Positions 48,570 to 56,969 of a DNA stretch of 64,000 bases are shown here, in pieces. The notes beneath the pieces were generated by a model. That model was not told the origin of the DNA. It did no database searches and worked only from the letters and a program-made list of their open reading frames with translations. Position 1 is the first letter of the stretch, and each line of letters starts with the position of its first letter. Source of the DNA: Marinoscillum sp040218045 (GTDB lineage: Bacteria > Bacteroidota > Bacteroidia > Cytophagales > Cyclobacteriaceae); NCBI GenBank assembly GCA_040218045.1, contig JAVJQA010000011.1, positions 44,264 to 108,263 of the forward strand, given 5' to 3'. A program made the translations under genes and the position numbers.

Positions 48570-49022
48570 TTACTTCTCAGCTTCTTGTTTCAATCGGTCC
48601 AACCAGTTGAGCAGTGAGCTATGAAGCTTTTGGTGACTGAAGAAAAGTGTGAAGAACCCTTGCATAGACTCTTCAGTGGTTACAATAGTTTGATTTCCTT
48701 CGGCTTCTTCAAGTCTCCAGACATGAATGGCTTTTATGCCCATGGCACTACCTGTCCAGCTGATCAACTCATTGGGAATGATCTGTCTGATTGTAGAATT
48801 GATCGTGGTACCACCGATGTTCCAACTAAAGGATTTTCCGACTTCCACTGACTCAATTTTCACTGATTTAATATCAGGATTCCACTCAGACCAGCCTTTA
48901 ATGTCAATAATCGCGTTCCAAACCTTTTCAATTGACGCGTTGATGATAATTGATTGACTATCCCTGATGCTGGCATCCGGGTTGATTTTACCTTCTTGTG
49001 CAAGTGGTCCAAGTGTCTTCAT
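48570..49022 (-). CDS. SRPBCC-family (START-like) protein
   Basis: The protein has 150 residues. IIINASIEKVWNAIIDIKGWSEWNPDIKSV begins the polyketide-cyclase-like fold (about residues 25-54), followed by GTTINSTIRQIIPNELISWTG and a final long helix LHSSLLNWLDRLKQEAEK. It is a small ligand-binding fold; ligand unknown. The gene follows the Omp85-like gene on the same strand after about 100 bp. Confidence 0.75.
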   Translation of the reverse strand: MKTLGPLAQEGKINPDASIRDSQSIIINASIEKVWNAIIDIKGWSEWNPDIKSVKIESVEVGKSFSWNIGGTTINSTIRQIIPNELISWTGSAMGIKAIHVWRLEEAEGNQTIVTTEESMQGFFTLFFSHQKLHSSLLNWLDRLKQEAEK

Positions 49023-49124
49023 ACAATTTTAGGTATAAGGTGTGTTGCTTTGTAAAAATACAACTTCAACCTGTTGGGTAGAAATTTTATTGGATGAATC
49101 TCAATCTTAAGCTTACGAAATCCA

Positions 49125-50204
49125 TCAAAATGCTTCATTAATATTGATATAGAATCCAGACGTATTTGCTCCACGGGCATAATCCAACCGAATGCGTAAT
49201 TTTTCTTTGGTGTTGATTTCATAACGGATGCCGACTCCATAGCTTCCAAGTACTTTATTGTATGCACCCAAGGTTTCAGAGACACTTCCAAAACCTCCGA
49301 AAGCACAGGCTACAATCCGTTTGGATAGATACCTTCTAAGATCGGTTTGAAGGACCGTCTGGTGGTGGTCACGATACCCACCACGATAATACCCCCGCAT
49401 CAGTTTCCCACCTCCAAGCAGTGCGTAATTATAAAATGGGGGATTTCCGAGAACAGACTGGTGATAAAACTGAAACCCCCATTCCCATCTTTCAGCCGGT
49501 TCAAAATACTTTCGCGCATCTACATACATGTCGGTGAAGCTGTAATCGCCAACAGCTACATCTTCGTATTTCAGTATGCGGCCTTCCATATAAAATCCTG
49601 CGGATGGCGAAAAGATATTATTCCTTTTGTCCAGTATGAATGTGACTCCAAGACCAAACAGTCTACCTCCGTCTATTCCAGAGATGTTTTGAGTATTCAG
49701 TTCACCATCTGGCTGGGTGGATATGTCAAAGTAATTATCAAAAAAGAGGGTTCCCCCAACATACAAATCTTTTCGGGCCTGATAGAGTGCGTTGGTTTCG
49801 AAGCGAAGAAAATTGGCCGTATACGACTCATAACCCTCATCACTCAAATCAATATCAGTACCTATTCCATAATACTCGTAGGGATAGACATAATATGCCC
49901 ACTCGCCGCGCAACCAGAGCTTTTCCTGCTTTAAAAACAGGTTATAAGGCATTGTGATCAATACTTGATTTTCGAGTGTGTAGATAAAGACGCCCTGAAT
50001 ATTTGATGGTTTTGATAAGGAGTCGTCATTAATCCTGAAATACTTGATACCAGCTACACCAAACCCCCAGTTTGTTTCCGGAGAGTAGAAAATGGCCGGG
50101 AGCACCACGATACCTTTTGTTTTACGCTTACTGGAAGTAGAGTCCTGCCCGGATGCAACTACGCTTAAAGTAATAATGAATACTGCTGATAGGATCTTGC
50201 GCAT
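49125..50204 (-). CDS. Omp85/BamA-TamA-family outer-membrane barrel protein
   Basis: The protein has about 359 residues with a signal peptide (RKILSAVFIITLSVVASGQ). There is no POTRA domain; the mature part is a 16-strand-like barrel of the bacterial surface antigen family: VVLPAIFYSPETNWGFGVAG at the first strand, LDKRNNIFSPSAGFYMEGR, LLGGGKLMRGYYRGGYRDH (the RGY loop motif) and VGIRYEINTKEKLRIRLDYA near the end. Such short forms are common in Bacteroidota and have no known substrate. The ATG at 50204 is favoured over the GTG at 50237, which adds 11 residues before the signal peptide. Confidence 0.8.
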   Translation of the reverse strand: MRKILSAVFIITLSVVASGQDSTSSKRKTKGIVVLPAIFYSPETNWGFGVAGIKYFRINDDSLSKPSNIQGVFIYTLENQVLITMPYNLFLKQEKLWLRGEWAYYVYPYEYYGIGTDIDLSDEGYESYTANFLRFETNALYQARKDLYVGGTLFFDNYFDISTQPDGELNTQNISGIDGGRLFGLGVTFILDKRNNIFSPSAGFYMEGRILKYEDVAVGDYSFTDMYVDARKYFEPAERWEWGFQFYHQSVLGNPPFYNYALLGGGKLMRGYYRGGYRDHHQTVLQTDLRRYLSKRIVACAFGGFGSVSETLGAYNKVLGSYGVGIRYEINTKEKLRIRLDYARGANTSGFYININEAF

Positions 50205-50394
50205 TGGTAATTTTTGGAGAATGTTTTCGCCTGGCACACCAGGAGAGGTATTCTGATTGAAAATGAATTTACGGTATTATTTAACAAACTGGATGCTTTC
50301 ATTTATACATCTTGTTCACACCACATTTTGTTAGTTAATTCGCGAACCTTTTAATTGAATGGTCAGTTTATAACCCCAATTGATCGAGGTTTTG

Positions 50395-50925
50395 ATGGAA
50401 AAGATAACATTAGGTTCAGGATGCTTCTGGTGTACAGAAGCCGTTTTTCAAAGGTTGAATGGTGTGGAGTCAGCAGTCTCTGGTTACTCTGGAGGTAAAA
50501 CAAAAGACCCATTTTACCGGGAAGTGGTAACAGGAAAGACCGGTCATGCTGAAGTAGTACAGGTCACATATGACCCTCAAATCATTAAGCTGGAAGAGAT
50601 TCTTGAGGTTTTTTGGAAAACCCATGATCCAACTACACTCAACCAACAGGGAAATGATGTAGGCACACAATATAGATCTGCTATATTCTATCATTCAGAT
50701 TCACAAAAAGAGACGGCTGAGCTGCTGAAGAAAGCCCTGGATGAGTCTGGTGCCTGGGGTAACCCGATTGTTACGGAAATCACAAAATTTGACACTTTCT
50801 ATCCGGCAGAGGATTATCATCAGGATTATTTTAATGAAAATGGATCACAGCCTTACTGCCAGTTTGTGGTGGCACCCAAGGTGAAGAAGTTCAAAGAAGT
50901 CTTTGGTGATAAACTGAAGAAATAA
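50395..50925 (+). CDS. msrA: Peptide-methionine (S)-S-oxide reductase
   Basis: The protein has about 176 residues. The catalytic GSGCFWCTEAVFQRL is followed by VESAVSGYSGG, TGHAEVVQVTYDP, FWKTHDPTTLNQQGNDVGTQYRS (in parts) and YHQDYF: a complete MsrA that reduces the S-form of methionine sulfoxide. The ATG at 50395 gives the normal family start; the TTG at 50380 is less likely. Confidence 0.95.
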   Translation: MEKITLGSGCFWCTEAVFQRLNGVESAVSGYSGGKTKDPFYREVVTGKTGHAEVVQVTYDPQIIKLEEILEVFWKTHDPTTLNQQGNDVGTQYRSAIFYHSDSQKETAELLKKALDESGAWGNPIVTEITKFDTFYPAEDYHQDYFNENGSQPYCQFVVAPKVKKFKEVFGDKLKK

Positions 50926-50926
50926 C

Positions 50927-51107
50927 CTAGTGTGGTAATTACTAAATTCATTCACTATTTTCACCCATCTTTTTCCTTCATACTGCGTTAAAATTTTCTA
51001 CCGTAGCGCTGCTATGCTTTCAAATTTTGTCCCGGCGGGGAACCGCTTACCTAAATAAAAAATAAAGGCAAAAATTTAGTAAACCAATATAGCAATTACC
51101 ACACTAG
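50927..51107. repeat. MITE-like element between msrA and the DUF763 gene
   Basis: CTAGTGTGGTAATT at 50927-50940 is repeated inverted as AATTACCACACTAG at 51094-51107, and ACTAAATT recurs inverted inside. The middle has an imperfect dyad around GTAGCGCTGCTA (near 51003-51014) flanked by AAATTTT. The left end begins 2 bp after the msrA stop; the right end provides the stop codon of the convergent DUF763 gene. Confidence 0.65.
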
Positions 51108-52306
51108 AACAATGCCAGTTGCTTTGGAGTTGGCTTTTTGGCAAAACCTTTTACTGTTCTTCCTCCATATTTCCAGGAGTTGTTTCTTTCCTGTGCAATC
51201 AGGTCGTCTAGATGGCCTTTCGGCTCAAAATCCTTTTCCATCATTTGAGAAGCCTTGCTTAATGATGCGATCGCCTTCATTTTATCTGATCGATCAATCT
51301 TGGCCTGATCCACTGCCTTTCGCAAAACCTGGATACTCTCATCATAAACCTTAATGGGTACTGGAAAGGGGTGGCCATCTTTACCTCCATGAGCGAATGA
51401 GAATCTGGCCGGATCACTAAACCTGCTTTGAGTGCCATAGATTACTTCACTGACCAGGGTAAGGGACTGTAAGGTGCGTGGCCCTAATCCTTGCAGCAGG
51501 AGCAGGGATTCAAAATCCCGGGTGGGTAATTCTTGAGCAAGCGATAGTACAGCACCAAGTCTTTTAATGTCTACATCTTTTTGTTGCACATCGTGATGGG
51601 CCGGCAGTTTGATTTTCTTGATTTCATCAATCATTCTTATCGGTGTCTCACCGGTCATCTTCAGGATTGATTCCTTGGTGTCTTTGGCTTCATGATGTGT
51701 CAGGTTGATAATGTTGCCCTGGTTCCTTCCATAGATGAACTGATGTGGCTCCTCTGTATAGCTCTTTAGGTTTTCACTGTGCCAATGATATCGCCTGGCA
51801 TACCCCGATTGGTCATTCATACCTTGCTGGATTACTGACCATTCACCAGTATCACTTACAATGAATGAGTGCAGGTAGATTTGAAATCCATCCTGGATGG
51901 CCGTATTGTCTACTTTGGCCGTCAACCGACTGCTTTTAACCAATTCAGCTCCGTTCAGTCCGGTTTTTTCCGAAATACGCAAGAGTTCATTAGGAGTTTG
52001 CCGACTATGCTTGCCACGTCCACCACAGATGTAAATTCCTAAGTTTCGGGATATTGGGTTAATAGACGATTTCAAAGCGCCCATTACAGAAGTGGTAATC
52101 CCAGAGGAATGCCAATCCATTCCCAAAACACAACCCAATGATTGAAACCAGGCGGGATCACTCATTCTGCGAATCACTTCAGACTTACCATATTCAACCA
52201 CTATCGCCTCAACAATGGCTCCTCCTAAACGTGACATTCTTTCTGCAAGCCACTTGGGCACTCGCCCATGATGTAGTGGCAAATCAGCATGTCCAGCTTT
52301 TCTCAT
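51104..52306 (-). CDS. DUF763 domain protein
   Basis: The protein has 400 residues. The start RKAGHADLPLHHGRVPKWLAERM is the family signature, followed by GLNGAELVKSSRLTAKVDN, YARRYHWHS, a helix-hairpin-helix-like LLLLQGLGPRTLQSL and FAHGGKDGHPFPVP. DUF763 (COG1415) proteins occur in archaea and scattered bacteria and have no experimental function; the HhH-like turn suggests contact with nucleic acid. The gene is alone between two other transcription units. Its stop codon is formed by the end of the inverted-repeat element downstream. Confidence 0.85.
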   Translation of the reverse strand: MRKAGHADLPLHHGRVPKWLAERMSRLGGAIVEAIVVEYGKSEVIRRMSDPAWFQSLGCVLGMDWHSSGITTSVMGALKSSINPISRNLGIYICGGRGKHSRQTPNELLRISEKTGLNGAELVKSSRLTAKVDNTAIQDGFQIYLHSFIVSDTGEWSVIQQGMNDQSGYARRYHWHSENLKSYTEEPHQFIYGRNQGNIINLTHHEAKDTKESILKMTGETPIRMIDEIKKIKLPAHHDVQQKDVDIKRLGAVLSLAQELPTRDFESLLLLQGLGPRTLQSLTLVSEVIYGTQSRFSDPARFSFAHGGKDGHPFPVPIKVYDESIQVLRKAVDQAKIDRSDKMKAIASLSKASQMMEKDFEPKGHLDDLIAQERNNSWKYGGRTVKGFAKKPTPKQLALF

Positions 52307-52406
52307 AGCATAAAACTAATATAATTAGTATTAAAAACTAAAAATATTAGCTTATTTTCTTAAGGTATTTCTACTATTTTAGCTAACTCAAACAAACTCA
52401 CCATAC

Positions 52407-54914
52407 ATGTATAGGACTCCACTGCTTTTCTCATTTATCCTATTGATTTGCGTTTCGATGAGTTGGGCCCAGGTTCAGTCTCCGGCAGAATTTCTGGGTT
52501 ATGAATTAGGTGATCAGTTCACCAGGCACCATCAGGTTGTAGATTACTTTAAACAAGTTTCAGGCAACTCAGATCAGGTGATTTTGGAGCAGTATGGTGA
52601 AACCTATGAAAAACGTCCTTTGTATCTGGCTTATGTCTCAAGTGCCAAGAACCTGGCCAATATAGAAAGTATAAGACAAGACAACCTGAAGAGAGCGGGT
52701 ATTATTTCCGGGGCACCGGCTTCTTCTGTAAACATCGTATGGTTGAGCTACAATGTACATGGCAATGAATCAGTTTCTACAGAGGCTTCAATGGCCACTA
52801 TTTATGAACTCGTGCGGGAAGGTGGTAGAAATGAGTGGTTGAGAAATACAATTGTAATTATTGATCCCTGTATCAATCCTGACGGTCGTGAGCGCTATGT
52901 CAATTTTTACTGGGAGCATGTGAATACTCCATATAATCCTGATCCAAACTCATGGGAACATCATGAATCATGGCCGGGAGGTAGGGCCAACCACTATTTG
53001 TTTGACCTGAATAGAGATTGGGCATGGCAAACGCAAATAGAGACCAAAGCACGGTTGAAAAAGTACAATCAATGGTTGCCCCAGGTACATGTGGATTTTC
53101 ACGAGCAAGGGGTGAATTCACCTTACTATTTTGCGCCTGCAGCAGAACCGTATCATGAATTGATCACCAAATGGCAAATTGATTTTCAGACAGAAATTGG
53201 TAAAAACCACGCCAAATATTTCGATGAAAACAACTGGCTTTACTTTACCAAGCAGGTGTTTGATTTGCTTTACCCAAGCTATGGTGATACATATCCTACT
53301 TATAGTGGAGCCATAGGAATGACCTACGAGCAAGGTGGCTCAGGGCGAGCGGGTCTTGGGATCATCAAACAGGAAGAAGACACACTCACCCTAAAAGATC
53401 GAATAGCCCATCACTATACCACAGGATTGTCAACGGTAGAAGTAGCTTCTGAAAATAGCGATCTGTTGTTGTCTGAATTTAGTAAGTTTTTCAAAACTCC
53501 GGCCAGAACAACTTACAAGTCATATGTTTTGAAAGCGACCGACGATAAAGCTAAAACCCGTGATCTGTTAAGCTGGTTGGATGCACAAGGTATTCAATAT
53601 GGTAAGAGTAGCTACAATAAGACTTTGACAGGTTATCATTATGGCTCAGGGAGCCAAAAGTCATTCAATATTGGTTCCAATGATATTGTAATTAATATAA
53701 ACCAGCCAAAATCTGTATTGGCATCTGTCTTGTTCGAACCTAAAACCACACTATCAGATTCACTCACTTATGACATTACCTCCTGGGCAGTACCCTATTT
53801 TTTTGGTATTGAAGCTTATGCAACAACTACGGATGTTCGTCCAAATAATGAATTGATTATAGAACCCTTCAATTCCCAGTCATTGCAGTCTTCTTATGGC
53901 TTCATCTTTCCATGGGAAAATCTCAACGATGCACGACTTTTAGCCAGTCTTTTGAAAAAGGGAATAAGATTGAGATACACCACCAAACCTGTGACCATTG
54001 CTTCAACGGCATTTGACAGGGGATCAATAATTGTTACAGGGAGAGATAATCCAGTCAATTACATCTCCATATTGGAGGAAGAAGCGAACAAATTACAAGT
54101 ACAACTCTATACCATCAATTCAGGGTTTGTAATGGATGGACCAGATATTGGCTCTAATGATCATCAATATTTAAGGGCTCCAAAAATCGCATTGATAGGA
54201 GGAGATGGTACGAGTTCATTGGATTATGGTGCCACATGGCATTTTATGGAGCAGGATCTGGGCTATCCGGTTACGACCATTTCTACGGATTATTTCAATA
54301 GGGTCAACCTAAGTGATTACGACGTGCTCATCATGCAAGATGGCAGATATTCCAGCTTTGACAATGATGACTTGAGTAAAATCAAAAGTTGGGTGAGTGA
54401 AGGTGGAACATTGATTGCTGTCCAAGGCGCTATAGATCAATTAAAGAAAGCGGGAGTAGGAAGTATTAGTGAGTTTAACTCTGATCTCGAAAAAACCATT
54501 CATGAAGAATTGGACAAATCTGTAACCGAGGAATTAAAACTGGTACCGTTTGATGACCTGAGACGCTATCAAATTCGTGAGTTTGTTGCTGGTGCGGTGT
54601 TTAACGTGACGATGGATAATACACATCCACTGGCTTATGGGTATGATAAGAATTACTATTCCCTCAAAACTAACGGACAGAGGTTTGGTTACCTGGAATC
54701 CGGTAATGTAGGAGTGATTAAATCAAATACGGCTCACCTCAGTGGATTTGCAGGAGAACAGGTTCTCAAAAAAATAGACCGTTCACTTGTGTTTGGTGTA
54801 GAGGATTTGGGTAGGGGAAACATTGTTTACATGGTAGATAATCCACTTTTCAGATCGTTTTGGTATGGAGGCAAATTGCTTTTTGCCAACTCATTGTTTT
54901 TTGTAGGCCAATAA
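52407..54914 (+). CDS. Secreted M14-family zinc carboxypeptidase
   Basis: The protein has 835 residues with a signal peptide (SFILLICVSMSWAQ). The M14 domain spans about 35-340: zinc ligands in SYNVHGNESVST (H, E) and in VHVDFHEQGVNSPYY, substrate-side NPDGRERYVNFYW and DLNRDWAWQTQ, catalytic Glu in MTYEQGGSGR. A C-terminal part of ~230 residues resembles a class I amidotransferase-like/THUA-type fold (KIALIGGDGTSSLDYG, YDVLIMQDGRY, GGTLIAVQGA). Such large M14 peptidases are typical of marine Bacteroidota and act outside the inner membrane. The sulfotransferase gene starts directly after its stop codon. Confidence 0.88.
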   Translation: MYRTPLLFSFILLICVSMSWAQVQSPAEFLGYELGDQFTRHHQVVDYFKQVSGNSDQVILEQYGETYEKRPLYLAYVSSAKNLANIESIRQDNLKRAGIISGAPASSVNIVWLSYNVHGNESVSTEASMATIYELVREGGRNEWLRNTIVIIDPCINPDGRERYVNFYWEHVNTPYNPDPNSWEHHESWPGGRANHYLFDLNRDWAWQTQIETKARLKKYNQWLPQVHVDFHEQGVNSPYYFAPAAEPYHELITKWQIDFQTEIGKNHAKYFDENNWLYFTKQVFDLLYPSYGDTYPTYSGAIGMTYEQGGSGRAGLGIIKQEEDTLTLKDRIAHHYTTGLSTVEVASENSDLLLSEFSKFFKTPARTTYKSYVLKATDDKAKTRDLLSWLDAQGIQYGKSSYNKTLTGYHYGSGSQKSFNIGSNDIVININQPKSVLASVLFEPKTTLSDSLTYDITSWAVPYFFGIEAYATTTDVRPNNELIIEPFNSQSLQSSYGFIFPWENLNDARLLASLLKKGIRLRYTTKPVTIASTAFDRGSIIVTGRDNPVNYISILEEEANKLQVQLYTINSGFVMDGPDIGSNDHQYLRAPKIALIGGDGTSSLDYGATWHFMEQDLGYPVTTISTDYFNRVNLSDYDVLIMQDGRYSSFDNDDLSKIKSWVSEGGTLIAVQGAIDQLKKAGVGSISEFNSDLEKTIHEELDKSVTEELKLVPFDDLRRYQIREFVAGAVFNVTMDNTHPLAYGYDKNYYSLKTNGQRFGYLESGNVGVIKSNTAHLSGFAGEQVLKKIDRSLVFGVEDLGRGNIVYMVDNPLFRSFWYGGKLLFANSLFFVGQ

Positions 54915-55673
54915 ATGAACACCTGGTGGAAGCAATATCTAACCAGTCCAATAATCAATACTATTGGTCAATACAAAGAGCGCAGACACTTCTCCAAGCC
55001 ACCCATTTTAATAGGAGGGTGTGGAAGGTCAGGCACTTCTTTGCTGTTATCAATTCTTTCCGCACATCCAAATATTCATGCCATACCTGTTGAGACGGAT
55101 GCCTTTACCAACTGGGATCAATCAGGAAAGCCACTCAGGAAAGATCGGTTTTATCGTGAATTAATCAAACAACGTATCAAACCAAGTGCAAACAGATGGT
55201 GTGAAAAGCGTCCTTATAATGTCCGGTTCATTCCTGAAATACTCAACTACTTTGATCAGGCCAGGTTCATTCATTTAGTACGGGATCCAAGAGCTGTCTG
55301 CACTTCTATTCACCCAATCAATGCCGGTGCTTATTGGATACCAATTGACAGATATGTACAGGATGTCACAATGGGGTTGGAGTTTGTTGAGCATCCGCAG
55401 GTTTTGACCATTCGTTTTGAAGACCTATTGGCTCGGGAGCAAATAACCCTTAAAAAGATATTGGATTATTTGGATGAGCCATTATCCCCTGAAATTGAGA
55501 ATTGGGTTGACCATGCAACAGTTAGAATCCATAACGCATGGGCCCAAAAAATACAGCCTTTAGATCCAAATGTTTTAGATAAGTGGCAGGAGGAAAAACA
55601 TCAAAAAAGAGTGCAAGATTTACTAAAAGACAAAAGGGTAATTGATATCATGAAGATCTTTAATTATGAGTAA
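54915..55673 (+). CDS. Sulfotransferase family protein
   Basis: The protein has 252 residues. The PAPS loop ILIGGCGRSGTSLLLSILS, CEKRPYNV and the second site FIHLVRDPRAVCTSIH are present, with LTIRFEDLLA further on: a complete sulfotransferase core of the Sulfotransfer_3 type. The acceptor is unknown. The ATG abuts the TAA of the peptidase gene (0 bp gap), so the two are coupled. This is the second sulfotransferase of the window and it differs from the one at 10193. Confidence 0.82.
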   Translation: MNTWWKQYLTSPIINTIGQYKERRHFSKPPILIGGCGRSGTSLLLSILSAHPNIHAIPVETDAFTNWDQSGKPLRKDRFYRELIKQRIKPSANRWCEKRPYNVRFIPEILNYFDQARFIHLVRDPRAVCTSIHPINAGAYWIPIDRYVQDVTMGLEFVEHPQVLTIRFEDLLAREQITLKKILDYLDEPLSPEIENWVDHATVRIHNAWAQKIQPLDPNVLDKWQEEKHQKRVQDLLKDKRVIDIMKIFNYE

Positions 55674-55762
55674 TATCTCATATTATTAGTAATAATTAGT
55701 AAATATTTTAGCTAATACTTGTTAAATACTAATATTATGATCATTTTTAGCTCATAATTTAG

Positions 55763-56107
55763 ATGTTTATGCAAGTAGATACTAATAATTTTAGAGTAAT
55801 GGATTTAGACAATGTCGACGCTGACGTCACATTTGACGATGACTACAGGTTAAAACTTACTTCTAAAAAGTTGAGGTCTGGTAAATGTCAGGTGAAGTTT
55901 TTCGCTAAGGTTCGAGAGCGGAAAGACATGTATGGTTATGTTTTGGTAGATGCTGACAAGACATTGAAGGATGTTGTGGTTACCATCAAAGAAAAGCTGA
56001 GAACCATTCGCCAGACCAGGGAATTTCACCATTTGCATTTATATTCTATCGGAAAAACCGGAAGAGATGATATGAATTTTATCATCTTTGATGGTGGTTT
56101 GGATTAA
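55763..56107 (+). CDS. Small hypothetical protein upstream of an XRE-S24 regulator
   Basis: The protein has 114 residues, no signal, mixed alpha/beta, with DVTFDDDYRLKLTSKKLRSG, QVKFFAKVRERKDMYGYVLV and FHHLHLYSIGKTGRDDM. No family is recognised. It is preceded by an AT-rich region with several ATTAGTA/TTAGCTAA motifs and followed after 15 bp by the regulator gene, so both probably form one unit. Confidence 0.6.
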   Translation: MFMQVDTNNFRVMDLDNVDADVTFDDDYRLKLTSKKLRSGKCQVKFFAKVRERKDMYGYVLVDADKTLKDVVVTIKEKLRTIRQTREFHHLHLYSIGKTGRDDMNFIIFDGGLD

Positions 56108-56122
56108 ACTAATATATCAGCC

Positions 56123-56899
56123 GTGAGTCAGATTTCAGAAAATATAAAATACTTAAGAAAAAAGTTAGGTTTTACTCAGGAGCAGTTTGCCAATGAAGTG
56201 GGGATCAAACGATCAGTGGTAGGAGCTTATGAGGAAGCACGTGCTGAACCAAGACTGCAAACACTCATTAGTATCGCCAAGGTGCTCAATGTGGTAGCAG
56301 ATGATTTGATTTCCAAAGATCTCACCACAGATAAAGCTGGTCAACCTAGGGAAAAGGTGAAAATTTTGTCAATTACTGTAGATCAGAAGGATAATGAAAA
56401 TATAGAGCTCATACCTCAAAAAGCTGCTGCTGGTTATCTGAATGGCTACTCTGATCCAGAATATATTTCAGATTTGCCAAAGTTTCATTTACCTATATTG
56501 CCAAAAAATGCTACTTATAGAGCATTTGAAATTAGTGGAGATTCTATGTTTCCAATTCCCTCAGGGTCAATTGTTATAGGTAAATATCTTGATTCTTTTG
56601 ATGAAATTAAAAATGGCAAAACATATATCCTGTTAACAGAAAAGGAGGGAGTAGTTTATAAACGGGTCTTCAACTATATTTCTGAAAAAGGTTGTTTATA
56701 CCTTGTTTCTGATAATAAGTCCTACTCTGCGTATGAAGTAGCCGCAAAAGATGTCATAGAAATTTGGGAAGCAAAAGCGTACATTAGTATCCAGTTTCCG
56801 GATCCTGAATCCGCTGATGAACTTTCATTGGATAAAATAGCCGGAATGGTGATGGATTTGCAAAATGAAGTAAAGGCTATGAAGAAAAATATTGAATAG
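56123..56899 (+). CDS. XRE-family transcriptional regulator with S24 (LexA/CI-like) C-terminal domain
   Basis: The protein has 258 residues with a GTG start. The N-terminal HTH (about 5-60) has ENIKYLRKKLGFTQEQFANE and IKRSVVGAYEEARAEP. A possible self-cleavage dipeptide Ala-Gly lies in KAAAGYLNGY (about residue 105), followed by the S24 fold with catalytic-type Ser in EISGDSMFPIPSGS and Lys in GVVYKRVFNY. CI/LexA-type proteins repress until cleaved under stress; many Bacteroidota members keep the fold without proof of cleavage. Likely autoregulated through motifs upstream of 55763. Confidence 0.85.
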   Translation: MSQISENIKYLRKKLGFTQEQFANEVGIKRSVVGAYEEARAEPRLQTLISIAKVLNVVADDLISKDLTTDKAGQPREKVKILSITVDQKDNENIELIPQKAAAGYLNGYSDPEYISDLPKFHLPILPKNATYRAFEISGDSMFPIPSGSIVIGKYLDSFDEIKNGKTYILLTEKEGVVYKRVFNYISEKGCLYLVSDNKSYSAYEVAAKDVIEIWEAKAYISIQFPDPESADELSLDKIAGMVMDLQNEVKAMKKNIE

Positions 56900-56931
56900 A
56901 CGCATCTTCGTTTTATTCTTCTTCGTAGAAC

Positions 56932-56939
56932 TAACTTTG
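56932..56939 (+). promoter_or_regulatory. -7 box for the DUF5686 gene
   Basis: A perfect TAACTTTG lies about 30 nt before the TTG start at 56970, with a T-rich -33 region near 56911. No TTAC/GTAA ladder precedes it, which makes it a useful contrast to the exopolysaccharide promoters. Confidence 0.5.
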
Positions 56940-56969
56940 TCGAACCACACCCTAGCTAACAAACGCCAT

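Noticed and set aside
49347..49934. 195-codon plus-strand frame inside the Omp85-like gene
   Set aside because: It is antisense to a well supported barrel protein and its translation lacks any domain pattern.
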